The notes: a model not told the origin generated them from the letters alone. Numbered from the stretch's first letter, positions 35,348-44,781 are shown. The stretch: DNA of 64,000 nt from CANDOC01 sp965261725 (GCA_965261725.1 CBDHDU010000044.1:1-64000); one strand, 5' to 3'. Numbers and translations are program-made.

Positions 35348-36292
35348 CTACCCTGTCGCATGATGACCCTGCATAAACTCATGGCATATCTGAGCTGTCA
35401 GCTTGGGCGCCTCCATCATGGGAGCGTGCCCGATATCGTTCATAATCACTATTTCAGCATCGGGTCGAACCTGTTTGATAACTTCAGTGCTGGATACATG
35501 AAGCACCTGATCTTCCCTTCCCCACAGTGCCAGTATTCTTGACTGGCAGCCTTCCAGCAGGGTTTCAAAACGGGGGCGTCCTTCAGTCAATGTATGAAAG
35601 CTCTCCAGCAGGTTAGAGAAGATTTCATCATTAAGTGACTCCCGGTTTAACATTTCCCGCTCCATGGCGCGTTTTACATAGCCGGGAATCCAGGGCTTAC
35701 GGGTCATTACCAGATCAATCAGTTCATCGAGCTTTCCCTCTTCCCGATGCACCAGCCGGTTGTTCCCGGTGGCTAACACCTCCTCAATAAACGGACTCAG
35801 GGTTGGTGATTTAATTCCGGCATTAGCAATCAATGCCAGCGATTTCACCCGACGGGGAAACAGCCAGGCAAACCATGCAGCAATACCGCCACCCATTGAG
35901 TTACCGATCAGATGTGCAGAATCTATTCCCGCTACATCAAACCATTCATCCAGCCATGCCACCATGGCTTCCATGCGATAGTTATCATGTGTGCTGGTTT
36001 CGCCGTGTCCCGGCATATCAGGAATATACAGGTTATATTCCGGACCGAGCTTACCAGCCAGTTTCAGCCAGCAGGACTTATCAGCACTGAAACCATGTAC
36101 CATCACCACCGGTTCACCCTGCGGCATTTTACTGGCATACCAGACGGCAGACTGGCTTCTGACAATACCGTCAACCCGATCCAAACCGGCACGATGCATT
36201 TCTGCCGCGCGGGTCATATTGAACAGGTTATCTTCCAGAGACTCATGCCAGTCAACAAAGCGGGACTTCAGGTTCTGCGATTCCATCGCCAT
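35348..36292 (-). CDS. Alpha/beta hydrolase
   Basis: 314 residues (or 312 from the second Met). Oxyanion region VMVHGFSADKSCW, nucleophile elbow GNSMGGG, acid near ALWGREDQV and the histidine in DIGHAPMMEAP complete a serine-hydrolase triad. Close in style to lipolytic or meta-cleavage hydrolases; the substrate cannot be told. No signal peptide. Convergent with hslR, 8 bases apart. Confidence 0.85.
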   Translation of the reverse strand: MAMESQNLKSRFVDWHESLEDNLFNMTRAAEMHRAGLDRVDGIVRSQSAVWYASKMPQGEPVVMVHGFSADKSCWLKLAGKLGPEYNLYIPDMPGHGETSTHDNYRMEAMVAWLDEWFDVAGIDSAHLIGNSMGGGIAAWFAWLFPRRVKSLALIANAGIKSPTLSPFIEEVLATGNNRLVHREEGKLDELIDLVMTRKPWIPGYVKRAMEREMLNRESLNDEIFSNLLESFHTLTEGRPRFETLLEGCQSRILALWGREDQVLHVSSTEVIKQVRPDAEIVIMNDIGHAPMMEAPKLTAQICHEFMQGHHATG

Positions 36293-37389
36293 AGTTTTTC
36301 TTATCCTGACCTTTCAGATCCGTGAAATCATTTTGCAGCAATAGAGGGATATGACTGCAAAGAATCCCTTTACCTAAGATCAACAGGAATTTTGGACAAG
36401 TGCAATGGTCAAAACCAGTCATTGAATTGACCATTTGTATTCACCTGTACACTAAAGTCGGGTTATTTTTCTCCCCGATACCGCCAGGTTCGGAAACTGG
36501 TAGCGTATTTAGGCAGGTTTTCCGGCCAGGCAAACACATCTCGATAAACAGCTTTTACTGTGTAGGATCGCCAACGGAGGATACCGTAGCAATTCCAGAA
36601 CAACACACGATCAAGTGCGCTGGTTAATGTTTCCAATTCTGCGCGAGTGCGCGCTGTCGGAATTTTTTCTGTTAAGAAATCAATAGCAGGATGATGAACC
36701 CCTGACAGGTTCAAAGTGCCCAGATCACCCATCCCAGCCCAGGGCGAAAGTACGGGGTGTACCTTAGTGCAAATAAATGTGAACTGACGGATAATAGCTC
36801 CACAATTTATTGTATTTTTATCGCTATATCTGCATTACGATAGTCGCAATTATGACTTTGTGTTCTAAAAACCGGTTAGTGTGGAACTATGGTCAGCGCG
36901 GTGCTTTCGCCCTGCATCCCAGCCGAATGGAAGTACCCTTGAAGCTCAACATCAGGTGAAAATGTTTGAGGCAGTATTCGAGCCACCATATCAAAGTCTC
37001 GTTGCCTCAGCCTTAGCTGAAACTGGCTTTGATCAAACAACCGGTAATGAAGTTTTATGCCAACGGTTTCCAGATTCTTCGCATAAGCCATTACAAAACG
37101 TTGTTCACCTTGCCCGTAACTCATATATTCGAAACTGAAGGGTTCCTGTGTTTCAGCATGTACCAGAGCACCTTTTTGATACTTCCATCCTGCCTGCTGT
37201 AGTAAAGCCAGCGCTTTATGGCGTAATGCCTGAATATCACCATTTCCCTGAGTTTCAGGAAGCTGTATCGGCTGGCTGAAAAGCTCAGGAGGCAACTGGT
37301 TTCGCCACGGCTCCAGCAGCTTGATCTCAGATTGTGTTGGTATGCCTTTAGCACTGAGGCTTTCAGAGAAATAGGATTTGGTTCTTGAA

Positions 37390-37552
37390 CAATACTGTGG
37401 ACAGTTTTTCGAGAACTCAACATTGATGCACCAAGGCTTGCACCGCAAGGGCTAGGATTTAATTGCAAGTTTGGGGTTTCTCAGACCTGCTAAAAAGTAC
37501 CCTATGCACTGAAACCCTTGGTATTACTGGGGAAAAAGTGTCCACAGTATTG
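37390..37552. mobile_element. 163-bp MITE, family 2, copy 1 (in the yejA-like pseudogene)
   Basis: Terminal inverted repeats CAATACTGTGGACA / TGTCCACAGTATTG, with a 6-bp target duplication CTTGAA (37384-37389 and 37553-37558). An inverted copy of the same length lies at 46714-46876. No coding capacity. Confidence 0.88.
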
Positions 37553-37927
37553 CTTGAATATAATCCGTGAAAAAGTAATTTATTCACGGACTCAAAATCA
37601 AACAACAACGCCAAAGTCTGACGTACTCTTACATCCTTGAAAAGTTCACGCCGGGTGTTGAAGAAAAACAGTGAACTACCATAGGGCATCCTGTATTCAA
37701 ACTCATGGCGCTTGATCACTCCCGACCGGATAGCGGGAAAGTCATACGCCTGCATCCAGTTTTTCGCCAGAATCTCAATGTCTACGTCATGCCCCCCTGC
37801 CTTGAACGCTTCGAAACCCACACTGTTATCCCGTGTAGAAATAAACTTTCACTTCATCGAAGTTATATTTCCCTCTGTTAACCGGAAGGTCAGCCCCCAG
37901 TAATCACTTACGCGACTAAATATAACT

Positions 37928-39599
37928 CCTGAATCCGTGAGTTCGTGGCCATTGAATTTGCCAAAAAGCCAGTAATAGCAGCATATGTAGGCTAATATTT
38001 GCTCATCTAGATTTTCACCATATAAGTGAATTTTTGTGGAACTAAAATTTGAGCAATCCGACACGGAATTTTATACTCCGGCAGCGGGTCTGTGCTTTGT
38101 CGGTGATGCCCTGAACAAGAAAACATCTTTAAAAAAGTCATTGCGTTCTATCAAGAAGCGCCATGGCATCCCTAATATTGATCTGGTTCGAGCTTTTATC
38201 GGCCTGTTGGCCTTAGGCAAAACTGATTTTGATGCCATTGATAATTATCGCCATGATGATTGGTTCAAGCGCAGCATGGGCATTAAACAAATGCCGTCCG
38301 CCAGCCGGCTTCGCCAGCGTTTTAATGAAGATGCCACCCAACTGATTCCGTTAATTGAAGAAGCGCTTCCCGAACTGTTGTTGGAACTGGGCGCGCCGAT
38401 CTCTCCGCTTTCAAAAGAACTGGATCACCTTCAGCATATCCCACTGGATATAGACGTTACTCCGCAAGATAACAGCAGAACCCAAAAAGAAGGTTCTCAG
38501 TGGACATACAAACACTTCCATGGCTTCGCCCCGATTATGTCTTATGTAGGGAAAGAAGGATGGTGCATAGGAGCTGAGCTTCGCCCTGGCTCACAACATT
38601 CCCAGAATGATTTTGTACCTTTCCTGAACACGGTATTGCACAGACTTCGTCGCGTAACCCGGACCTCGGTATTACTGCGACTCGACAGCGGGCATGACGC
38701 AGAAGACACTCGCAGAGAGATAGCGGATCACAGCAATGTTGATCACATAATCAAGCTCAATCCACGCAAGCAATATACCGTTACTGCCTGGCTGCCAACC
38801 TTTGAGGAAAAAGGCGTGCAGTGGGATGAGCTTCGCCCTGGAAAAACCTGTGCGACACTCTCGATCATCCATGAAACCGACTACGGCCAACAACGGCTTA
38901 TTATCCGTATTATCAAGCGTACTACCGACTCGGTTGGTCAGTATTTTTTAGCACCGGACTACGAGCTGGAGGGTTGGTGGACGACACTAGATGAGGCTGA
39001 ATATAGTGATGATAATGTCATATTGCTTTATGAAGATCATGCGACCAGCGAACAGTTTCACAGTGAGTTCAAGACTGACATGGATCTTGAAAGACTGCCT
39101 TCAGGAAAATTTGATACCAATGATCTTGTAATGTGCCTTGGTGCGGTGGCTTACAACATTTTACGTTACATGGGGCAAACCTGCCTGACCGGCCCTAACT
39201 CACCTGTTCGTCACAAAGCGCAGCGTCGTAGAATTAAGACAGTTATGCAGGAACTGATCTACCAGTCAGCGCGATTATTAGAACGAGGTCGTCAGTTTAT
39301 TCTGCGTTTTGGTCGTCACAGTCCCGGATTATCCGCCTTCATGGGGCTCTTTCCTGAAAAACAGCTCTGTTAGCTGATCCTATTCTTTTAACGGTTGAAT
39401 GGAGAGATGCTGCTTATGCTGGCAGGATTTCATTCATATTCAGGGTTGAAATTCCCCAACATCATTTAAATACATGCTGATTTTTTTGACTTTGCTTTAC
39501 CATTCTCTGGCAAGTTTCAAAAAAACATAACCCTATTCTGTAGGTCTGAATCCATGGGATGAAAAAGCTTCTCTATAATCAAGAAGTCACGGATTCAGG
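37928..39599 (+). mobile_element. IS1380-family insertion sequence
   Basis: 1672 bp. Terminal inverted repeats CCTGAATCCGTGA / TCACGGATTCAGG, the typical IS1380-family ends, flanked by a 5-bp duplication TAACT (37923-37927 and 39600-39604). One transposase gene, intact. Confidence 0.9.
38036..39373 (+). CDS. IS1380-family transposase
   Basis: 445 residues from a GTG. DDE transposase of the DDE_Tnp_1 group-1 type: IDVTPQDNSRTQKEGS near the first Asp, RLDSGHDAEDT with the second Asp, and YEDHATSEQFHSEFK containing the catalytic Glu region. Complete in length for the family, so the element may still be active. Confidence 0.9.
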   Translation: MELKFEQSDTEFYTPAAGLCFVGDALNKKTSLKKSLRSIKKRHGIPNIDLVRAFIGLLALGKTDFDAIDNYRHDDWFKRSMGIKQMPSASRLRQRFNEDATQLIPLIEEALPELLLELGAPISPLSKELDHLQHIPLDIDVTPQDNSRTQKEGSQWTYKHFHGFAPIMSYVGKEGWCIGAELRPGSQHSQNDFVPFLNTVLHRLRRVTRTSVLLRLDSGHDAEDTRREIADHSNVDHIIKLNPRKQYTVTAWLPTFEEKGVQWDELRPGKTCATLSIIHETDYGQQRLIIRIIKRTTDSVGQYFLAPDYELEGWWTTLDEAEYSDDNVILLYEDHATSEQFHSEFKTDMDLERLPSGKFDTNDLVMCLGAVAYNILRYMGQTCLTGPNSPVRHKAQRRRIKTVMQELIYQSARLLERGRQFILRFGRHSPGLSAFMGLFPEKQLC

Positions 39600-39614
39600 T
39601 AACTGATAAACCCG

Positions 39615-39811
39615 GCTCTATTTTTGAGATTTTATATGGACCACTGTTTAGCGGAGGTTCAAGTGATGTTTTTGAAAGATCACGCTTTTCCAAGTTTCAA
39701 AAAAACATAACCCTATTCTGTAGTGAAAAAGCTTCTGCTCTATTTTTGATTTTATATGGACCACTGTTTAGCGGAGGTTCAAGTGATGTTTTTGAAAGAT
39801 CACGCTTTTCC
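39615..39811. repeat. 76-bp duplication of yejA-like sequence separated by an IS1380-end fragment
   Basis: GCTCTATTTTTGA...CACGCTTTTCC occurs at 39615-39691 and 39737-39811 (2-bp indel). Between them, 39691-39736 copies the IS1380 interior 39511-39572 with a 16-bp gap. It looks like an aberrant transposition or repair event at the right end of the IS. Confidence 0.75.
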
Positions 39812-39834
39812 CAGTAATGCTTTGGCAGCACCGG

Positions 39835-41064
39835 CAGGGCAAAAACATGATCATTTTTTGATCAGTTGTTGCCAAGGCTTTTAACCCCTGAAAGAGTAGA
39901 ATACCTACTTTTTCATGATCAATACCGCTCTGCTATCTCGCTTTGAAACCTTCACTGACTCCCGAGACCCCAAAAAAGTGACCCACGTTTTGGCCGAGGT
40001 CATATTTATGGCAACCTGTGCCATTCTCTGCGGGGCAGACGACTGGAATAGTATGAGAATGTTCGCCCTGACACGGAAAGAGTGGTTCCGCAAGCATCTC
40101 TCCCTTCCCGGCGGCATTCCGTGTGCCATGACCTTCAATCGTCTTTTCAGATCGCTTGACCCAGAAGAGTTCCGGATGATTTTTGCTGCCTAGATGAGAG
40201 ATGTCATGACAGGCCTCGAGCTGTCAGATAGTCGAGTGGTCGCGCTGGACGGTAAGACAGTAAAAGGCTCAGCCTGGAACAAGGGCAAAGATGCTATTCA
40301 TATGGTTAATGCCTGGTGTACCGAAGTCGGCTTGTCTCTCGGGCAGTATAAGGTTGACTCTAAGTCGAATGAAATAACGGCGATTCCCGAACTGCTGAAA
40401 TTGCTGGAACTCACAGGTAGCCTGGTCACTATCGACGCGATGGGGTGCCAGAAAAAGATAGCTGATGCCATCCTGAAGAAAGATGCAGATTACCTGCTGG
40501 CGGTAAAAGGCAACCAGAAAAAACTCTATGGTGAAGTGACTCGCCTGTTTGATCAGTATTGGCAAGATAACCCGGCAGATGCTCCTTCTGCCCGGTTTGC
40601 AGAAACAGATGAATACGCCCATGGTCGTGGAGAACATCGCCGCTGCTGGGCTGTACAGGACATAGAGCAGTTTCCGGTAGCCGCCAGCTGGAACGCGAAA
40701 ACAATTGCCGTTGTACAGTTAGATTGTCGGAAAAAGAATAAAGGTGAAACCCTGCTACGCTATTTTATCTCCAGCCGACAGCTCTCAGCTGAAGAGATTC
40801 TGCAAGCCACTCGTATGCATTGGCGAGTGGAAAATCAGCTTCATTGGGTGATGGATGTTGCATTTGATGAAGATCGCTGCCGAGCCCGAAAGGATAATAC
40901 AGCTGAGAATCTGGCCATTACTCGTCAGGTGACTCACAACCTCCTGAAAATGGATACAACTGTAAAAGGCGGGATCAAGAACAAGCGTAAGAACTGCGGC
41001 TGGGATATAAACCACATGGAGAATGTATTGGGGTTGTTCAAAAAATGATCATGTTTTTGCCCTG
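39835..41064 (+). mobile_element. ISAs1-family insertion sequence
   Basis: 1230 bp with inverted ends CAGGGCAAAAACATGATCA / TGATCATGTTTTTGCCCTG and a perfect 10-bp target duplication GCAGCACCGG (39825-39834 and 41065-41074). Target duplication size and transposase type fit ISAs1. Confidence 0.92.
39915..41048 (+). pseudogene. ISAs1-family transposase, split by one amber codon
   Basis: A single frame of 377 codons: N-terminal DDE_Tnp_1-associated domain (FETFTDSRDPKKVTHVLAEV), then VVALDGKTVKGSAW, LVTIDAMGCQKKIA, YLLAVKGNQK and the C-terminal RMHWRVENQLHWVMDVAFDE with the Glu. A TAG at 40191-40193 interrupts it after RMIFAA, where Trp is plausible. The ends are intact, so the IS could be mobilised by another copy. 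Confidence 0.85.
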
Positions 41065-41652
41065 GCAGCACCGGTAATTCAGCCGCACGAAATAGTTGTG
41101 AGCGGGTGCCTACTGCAGCAAAAGTAAATTTAATCCGATGCTTTTCCAACACTTCTGCTGATTCAATAATCTCAAGCTGCTGCCTGTAGCGCGGATGCCC
41201 CTGATCTTTCAGCGCATAAAAAGAGAAAACCACATCGGCAGCTGTAACCGGGTGACCGTCATGAAACTTTGCCTGATGGCGCAGATTAAAAATGATCCAA
41301 TGATTATCGTCCGGATACTCAGCAGATTCAGCAATTAATCCATAAGCAGAATGAAATTCATCACCTGAATGGTCATATCGCCCGGAGCCCGACCATTAAG
41401 GGTTCATTACACTCAGTAAAACCATAGCCTGTGAAGGTGTTAAACCGCCCGGTGCGTAGGGGTTAAGTGAATCAAAGGTGCCAAAGCTGAAAAAACTGAC
41501 CGCACCGCCTTTAGGTGCATCAGGGTTCACATAATCAAAGTGTTTGAAATCAGGTGGGTATTTAAGGTCATCAAAGCGGGCAATACCCGTGGGAAACAGT
41601 AATAGAGCCTTCTTTTGCGATTAAAGTGGCGCTACACCACAGCGTCAGAACC

Positions 41653-41826
41653 GGCTGTGTTGTCGGCGATAGTTGAAGGGCTACAACCCCTATATTTCCT
41701 GCATTTCTGGATAAGCCTATGACTCGTGGGCATTACATAATTTTTGTAACTTCTGCTAATCATAAGTCCCATCGGACAACCTGTGATTGGTGCGTTAGTA
41801 CGCCAACTATTGCCGGCAACACAGCC
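41653..41826. mobile_element. 174-bp MITE, family 1, copy 2 (in the signal-peptide region of the yejA-like gene)
   Basis: Inverted relative to the copy at 15607-15780, nearly identical, with a 9-bp target duplication GTCAGAACC (41644-41652 and 41827-41835). Removing element and duplication restores the reading MHYWGRLCVITVLTLWCSATLIAKEG. Confidence 0.92.
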
Positions 41827-41932
41827 GTCAGAACCGTTATTACACACAAACGCCCCCAATAATGCATGTCTTTTACTCTTTTAGATCTTACAGAGAAAAG
41901 TAGGCTATTTATCAGACAATGAAGCATTGTGA

Positions 41933-43165
41933 TTACTGAGCCGCTTCTTCTATTCGCTCATAGGTTTCAACCCTTTCCCTGATCAACGCTACTGCAATAT
42001 CTTTCAAATCTTCCCATTGAGGGTTGATATCAGTTTTGTATCCCATTTTCTGCATGGTTAGCATAAAGCAGGCGAGCTCTTCCTGTGTTTTGATCAGCAG
42101 TGGCGATTCGTAAATGCTCATTTTTTTCCTGGGCAACAGAATCGTTGCTGGCAGGTTATCTTCCATCTTGGAAGAAGGGTTTGAAGTGTCCGCTCCGTGA
42201 TGCACCATATCTTTTCCCGGACCACGATCCAGAATCTGGTTAATATCCGTTGCAACAACCTGCATACGCTTACTGTAAATACCCAGCTTCGGATGAAAAC
42301 CATGGGGTTTATCCTGCTGACCAAGATCAACCTCTGAATAATGCGCATCGACAAATAGCAGGTCAAAATCGGCCGTCATCGGGCCATACTCTTTATCAGC
42401 CAACACCTGAAGAGTAACTCTGACACCATTTTTTACGACAAAGATATCCCACTGTTCACTATCTTTCTTATGAGCCTCAAATACACCGTGGGCGTCCTGT
42501 TCTTCATTCTTCAGTGACGACTCGAAGGATTCCGCCTCAGAGTAATCTGCCAAAGGCGTAATTTTGCGCACGTTATATAAAACATTCAGATCTTTCAGTT
42601 CATCAAGCCGCGCTGTTGATAAGGAAAGATCCCAGGCAACAGCCAATTCATCAGCAATGCATTCCTCGACATAACGATTGTATTTAGCGACCTCGTCTTC
42701 AAGACCGGCCTTTTTACTGAGAGCCTGGTCAACGGGCAGAAATCCGGCCTGAAGACCCCAGTTTGCACTTTTAGCTTTTATCGATAAGGGTTTGGATGCG
42801 TAAAGTTCAAGAATGAGGGTTCGACAAATCCTTGCAACGGGTCTGATACCAATAATCACTCCGAGTTTTTCAGCCATTTGCTGTATTTTCTCAATATATT
42901 CACGGGGGATACCCTGGTCTTCATAATCGGCGACAGCATCCAGCCCCATCAGGCATTCACGCCTGAAAACGCTCTCCCAACCGAAGCCTGCAGCGACCCG
43001 CTGCTGCATGACTAGCCTGTCAGCAATATCTCTCAGACTAAAACGTCGCGGTCGTTCAGATGCAGCTAACCCTATTGGGTTAAGTGGAGTGGAGCGAAAA
43101 GGGTTCAGTGAGTAACTAAGTGAGCGGGTATCTACACCGGAACCATCTACATCTGGACTGTGCAT
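41933..43165 (-). CDS. ExoY-like nucleotidyl cyclase (class II adenylate cyclase toxin fold)
   Basis: 410 residues. The catalytic domain of the anthrax edema factor / CyaA / ExoY family covers about residues 95-350. GIRPVARICRTLI (R108), YASKPLSIKAKSANWG (K125, K132), GLQAGFLPVDQALSKK, PMTADFDLLFV with the two metal-binding aspartates D266 and D268, then MVHHGADTSNPSS (H322/H323, N329) and DNLPATILLPRK. The last two are much closer to P. aeruginosa ExoY than to CyaA or edema factor, including Lys where the toxins have the His of VHGKS. ExoY is a type III effector that makes cyclic nucleotides in host cells after activation by a host cofactor (actin). No signal peptide, no binding domain, so translocation into a host is plausible but inferred. 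The small exported-protein gene ends 11 bases upstream. Confidence 0.85.
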   Translation of the reverse strand: MHSPDVDGSGVDTRSLSYSLNPFRSTPLNPIGLAASERPRRFSLRDIADRLVMQQRVAAGFGWESVFRRECLMGLDAVADYEDQGIPREYIEKIQQMAEKLGVIIGIRPVARICRTLILELYASKPLSIKAKSANWGLQAGFLPVDQALSKKAGLEDEVAKYNRYVEECIADELAVAWDLSLSTARLDELKDLNVLYNVRKITPLADYSEAESFESSLKNEEQDAHGVFEAHKKDSEQWDIFVVKNGVRVTLQVLADKEYGPMTADFDLLFVDAHYSEVDLGQQDKPHGFHPKLGIYSKRMQVVATDINQILDRGPGKDMVHHGADTSNPSSKMEDNLPATILLPRKKMSIYESPLLIKTQEELACFMLTMQKMGYKTDINPQWEDLKDIAVALIRERVETYERIEEAAQ

Positions 43166-43176
43166 CCCGGCACTAT

Positions 43177-43509
43177 TTATCCCGGTGCTATCCTGCCTGA
43201 CAATAAGAACGGGGGGAACGGGGAGGTGCCCTCCTCACTTTTATCATCTTTATCTAGCGCTGAGGCATGGGAATCAATCTGAGCAGGAGATGATGTGCAA
43301 ACAAAGTAAGCATCCTTTGGATACTCAATTCCGTACTTAGGGCACCCCTGAGACATACATTTCAACTTGCCATTATCCAGCTCTGAAACTTTTTCCTTGC
43401 AATCTATACACAGAATTATCGCATGAGCCGGAACTGATACCACTATCATCAACAGCAGAAAAATCCCTAAACCCGCTGCTGACAAACCATAAAAACGAAG
43501 ATATGGCAT
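43177..43509 (-). CDS. Small exported Cys-rich protein upstream of the cyclase
   Basis: 110 residues. N-terminal hydrophobic segment LSAAGLGIFLLLMIVVSVPAHA with a likely signal-peptidase site, then CIDCKEKV...LKCMSQGCPKYG, a CxxC...CxxxxC arrangement that may be a zinc knuckle or form disulfides, and an acidic, Ser-rich tail. No family recognised. Same strand as the cyclase and 11 bases from it, so probably one transcript. Confidence 0.55.
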   Translation of the reverse strand: MPYLRFYGLSAAGLGIFLLLMIVVSVPAHAIILCIDCKEKVSELDNGKLKCMSQGCPKYGIEYPKDAYFVCTSSPAQIDSHASALDKDDKSEEGTSPFPPFLLSGRIAPG

Positions 43510-43663
43510 GTTCTTTGAATTTCTTTAAAAAGTCCTGAGTTCAAATGTAGACAAACCTGCGAGCATGGAAAGTACATCCGTCCGCAAGACCCGCAATTTC
43601 AGCTTAATCCCTCCAAACGTTATACTGAACGGCTTATTCAAATGACTGAATGTATCCTCCCTG

Positions 43664-44566
43664 ATGACAGACAACAGCATTACCTTTGAAGATAAAGCCC
43701 AGCGCTTTGTTTTTGATAACACTGATATCCGTGGTGAAGCGATCACCCTGAATGAAAGCCTGCAAACTGCACTGGAAGCCCATGCTTACCCGGAAGCCGT
43801 CAGCAAGCTGCTGGGCGAAATGGCCACCTGCGCACTGCTGCTGAGCACCACCCTGAAATTTGAAGGCGTGATGACACTGCAGGCGCGCAGTGAAGGTCCG
43901 CTGCGCCTGCTGGTTGTGGAATGCACCCACAACCGCACTTTCCGTGCGCTGGCCCGTTTTGATGAAACAGCGGAATTAACCGGCGATATGCACGAACTGA
44001 TGCCTCAGGGGCAGATCGTAGTAACTGTTGATCCTGACAAGGGCAAGCGTTATCAGGGCATTATCCCGATGGAAAATGACTCTCTGGCAGGCTGCTTTGA
44101 AAGTTACTTCAGCCAGTCTGAACAGCTGCCAACCCGCCTGTGGCTAAGCTCTAACGGCAAACAGGCCAGTGGTCTGCTGTTGCAGGCGCTGCCTGCCCAT
44201 GAAGAACAAGATGCCGCAAAACGTGAAGAGTCCTGGAACCGTGTCACGGTTCTGGCTAACACCATCACCGAAGAAGAACAGCTGACACTGAATATCGAAA
44301 CTCAGCTGGCTCGCCTGTTCCATGAAGAGACTGTTCGTCTGTTTGATGCAGAAACCGTTAAATTTAACTGTTCCTGTTCCCGTGAACGTACCGCTGCTGC
44401 GCTGTTCAACCTGAAGCGTGAAGAGGTTAATCAGATTCTGGAAGAGGAAGGCGATATCAATATGGACTGCCATTTCTGCAGCCGTCGCTATACCTTTACG
44501 CCTGCTGATGTTGAAACGCTGTTCGGTGGTAATCCTGAGCAGGGTTCAAGCCATACTCTGCATTAA
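43664..44566 (+). CDS. hslO: Redox-regulated chaperone Hsp33
   Basis: 300 residues, full length. N-terminal substrate-binding domain (RFVFDNTDIRGEAITLNES, GEMATCALLLSTTLKF) and the C-terminal redox switch with four zinc-binding cysteines (NCSCSRE and DCHFCSRRY). Oxidation releases zinc and activates the holdase in the cytoplasm. The order hslO - pckA is conserved in Gammaproteobacteria. Confidence 0.96.
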   Translation: MTDNSITFEDKAQRFVFDNTDIRGEAITLNESLQTALEAHAYPEAVSKLLGEMATCALLLSTTLKFEGVMTLQARSEGPLRLLVVECTHNRTFRALARFDETAELTGDMHELMPQGQIVVTVDPDKGKRYQGIIPMENDSLAGCFESYFSQSEQLPTRLWLSSNGKQASGLLLQALPAHEEQDAAKREESWNRVTVLANTITEEEQLTLNIETQLARLFHEETVRLFDAETVKFNCSCSRERTAAALFNLKREEVNQILEEEGDINMDCHFCSRRYTFTPADVETLFGGNPEQGSSHTLH

Positions 44567-44581
44567 AACCTGATATCACTC

Positions 44582-44614
44582 AGGCCGTGCTCTCTTGGAG
44601 TCCCGGCCTTTCTT
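44582..44614 (+). terminator. Probable terminator of hslO
   Basis: AGGCCG / CGGCCT stem with a 16-base loop and a TTTCTT tail, 15 bases after the stop codon. Confidence 0.55.
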
Positions 44615-44690
44615 CCTGCCTGCTTTCAGACAAACACCACCTTCTACAGAAGACATTGTTCAGGTAAAGAAAATCCCTTCAGCTCGACTA

Positions 44691-44781
44691 CTCGGCCGCA
44701 AGCGACCGAGCTTTACGCCGATCTGATTGGCCTTCGGCCAACCGGGATTTTCAGATAGTCACTCGGGGGCAAGCCCCTGAG
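44691..44781. other. Cluster of three hairpins between hslO and pckA
   Basis: CTCGG/CCGAG (44691-44710), TTGGCC/GGCCAA with loop TTC (44727-44741) and CTCGGGGG/CCCCTGAG (44762-44781, one G-T pair). No gene spans 44567-44948. It could be a REP-like extragenic repeat or a structured 5' leader of pckA. Confidence 0.5.

Larger units (their letters stand above)
36463..41867 (-). pseudogene. YejA-like peptide ABC transporter substrate-binding protein, shattered by insertions
   Basis: The pieces of one SBP_bac_5 gene can be read in order on the minus strand. 41867-41827: start and signal peptide (MHYWGRLCVITVLTL). 41652-41065: FDDLKYPPDFKHFDYVNPDA, FGTFDSLNPYAPGG, FHDGHPVTAADVVFSFYALK. 39834-39737: PVLPKHYWEKRDLSKTSLEP. 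37927-37553: DFPAIRSGVIKRHEF, RVRQTLALLFDFE. 37389-36876: RHKALALLQQAGW, DQSQFQLRLRQRDFDM. 36732-36463: C-terminus with LTSALDRVLFWNCYG. Between them sit a 174-bp MITE, an ISAs1-family IS, an IS1380-family IS with duplicated flank, and a 163-bp MITE; 36733-36875 holds about 140 bp that I cannot place. The product was a periplasmic oligopeptide-binding protein. No yejB/E/F genes adjoin it. Confidence 0.85.

Noticed and set aside
41632..41859. Open frame through the MITE (75 codons, minus strand)
   Set aside because: It joins element sequence to the signal-peptide region of the yejA-like gene by chance; no protein-like features.
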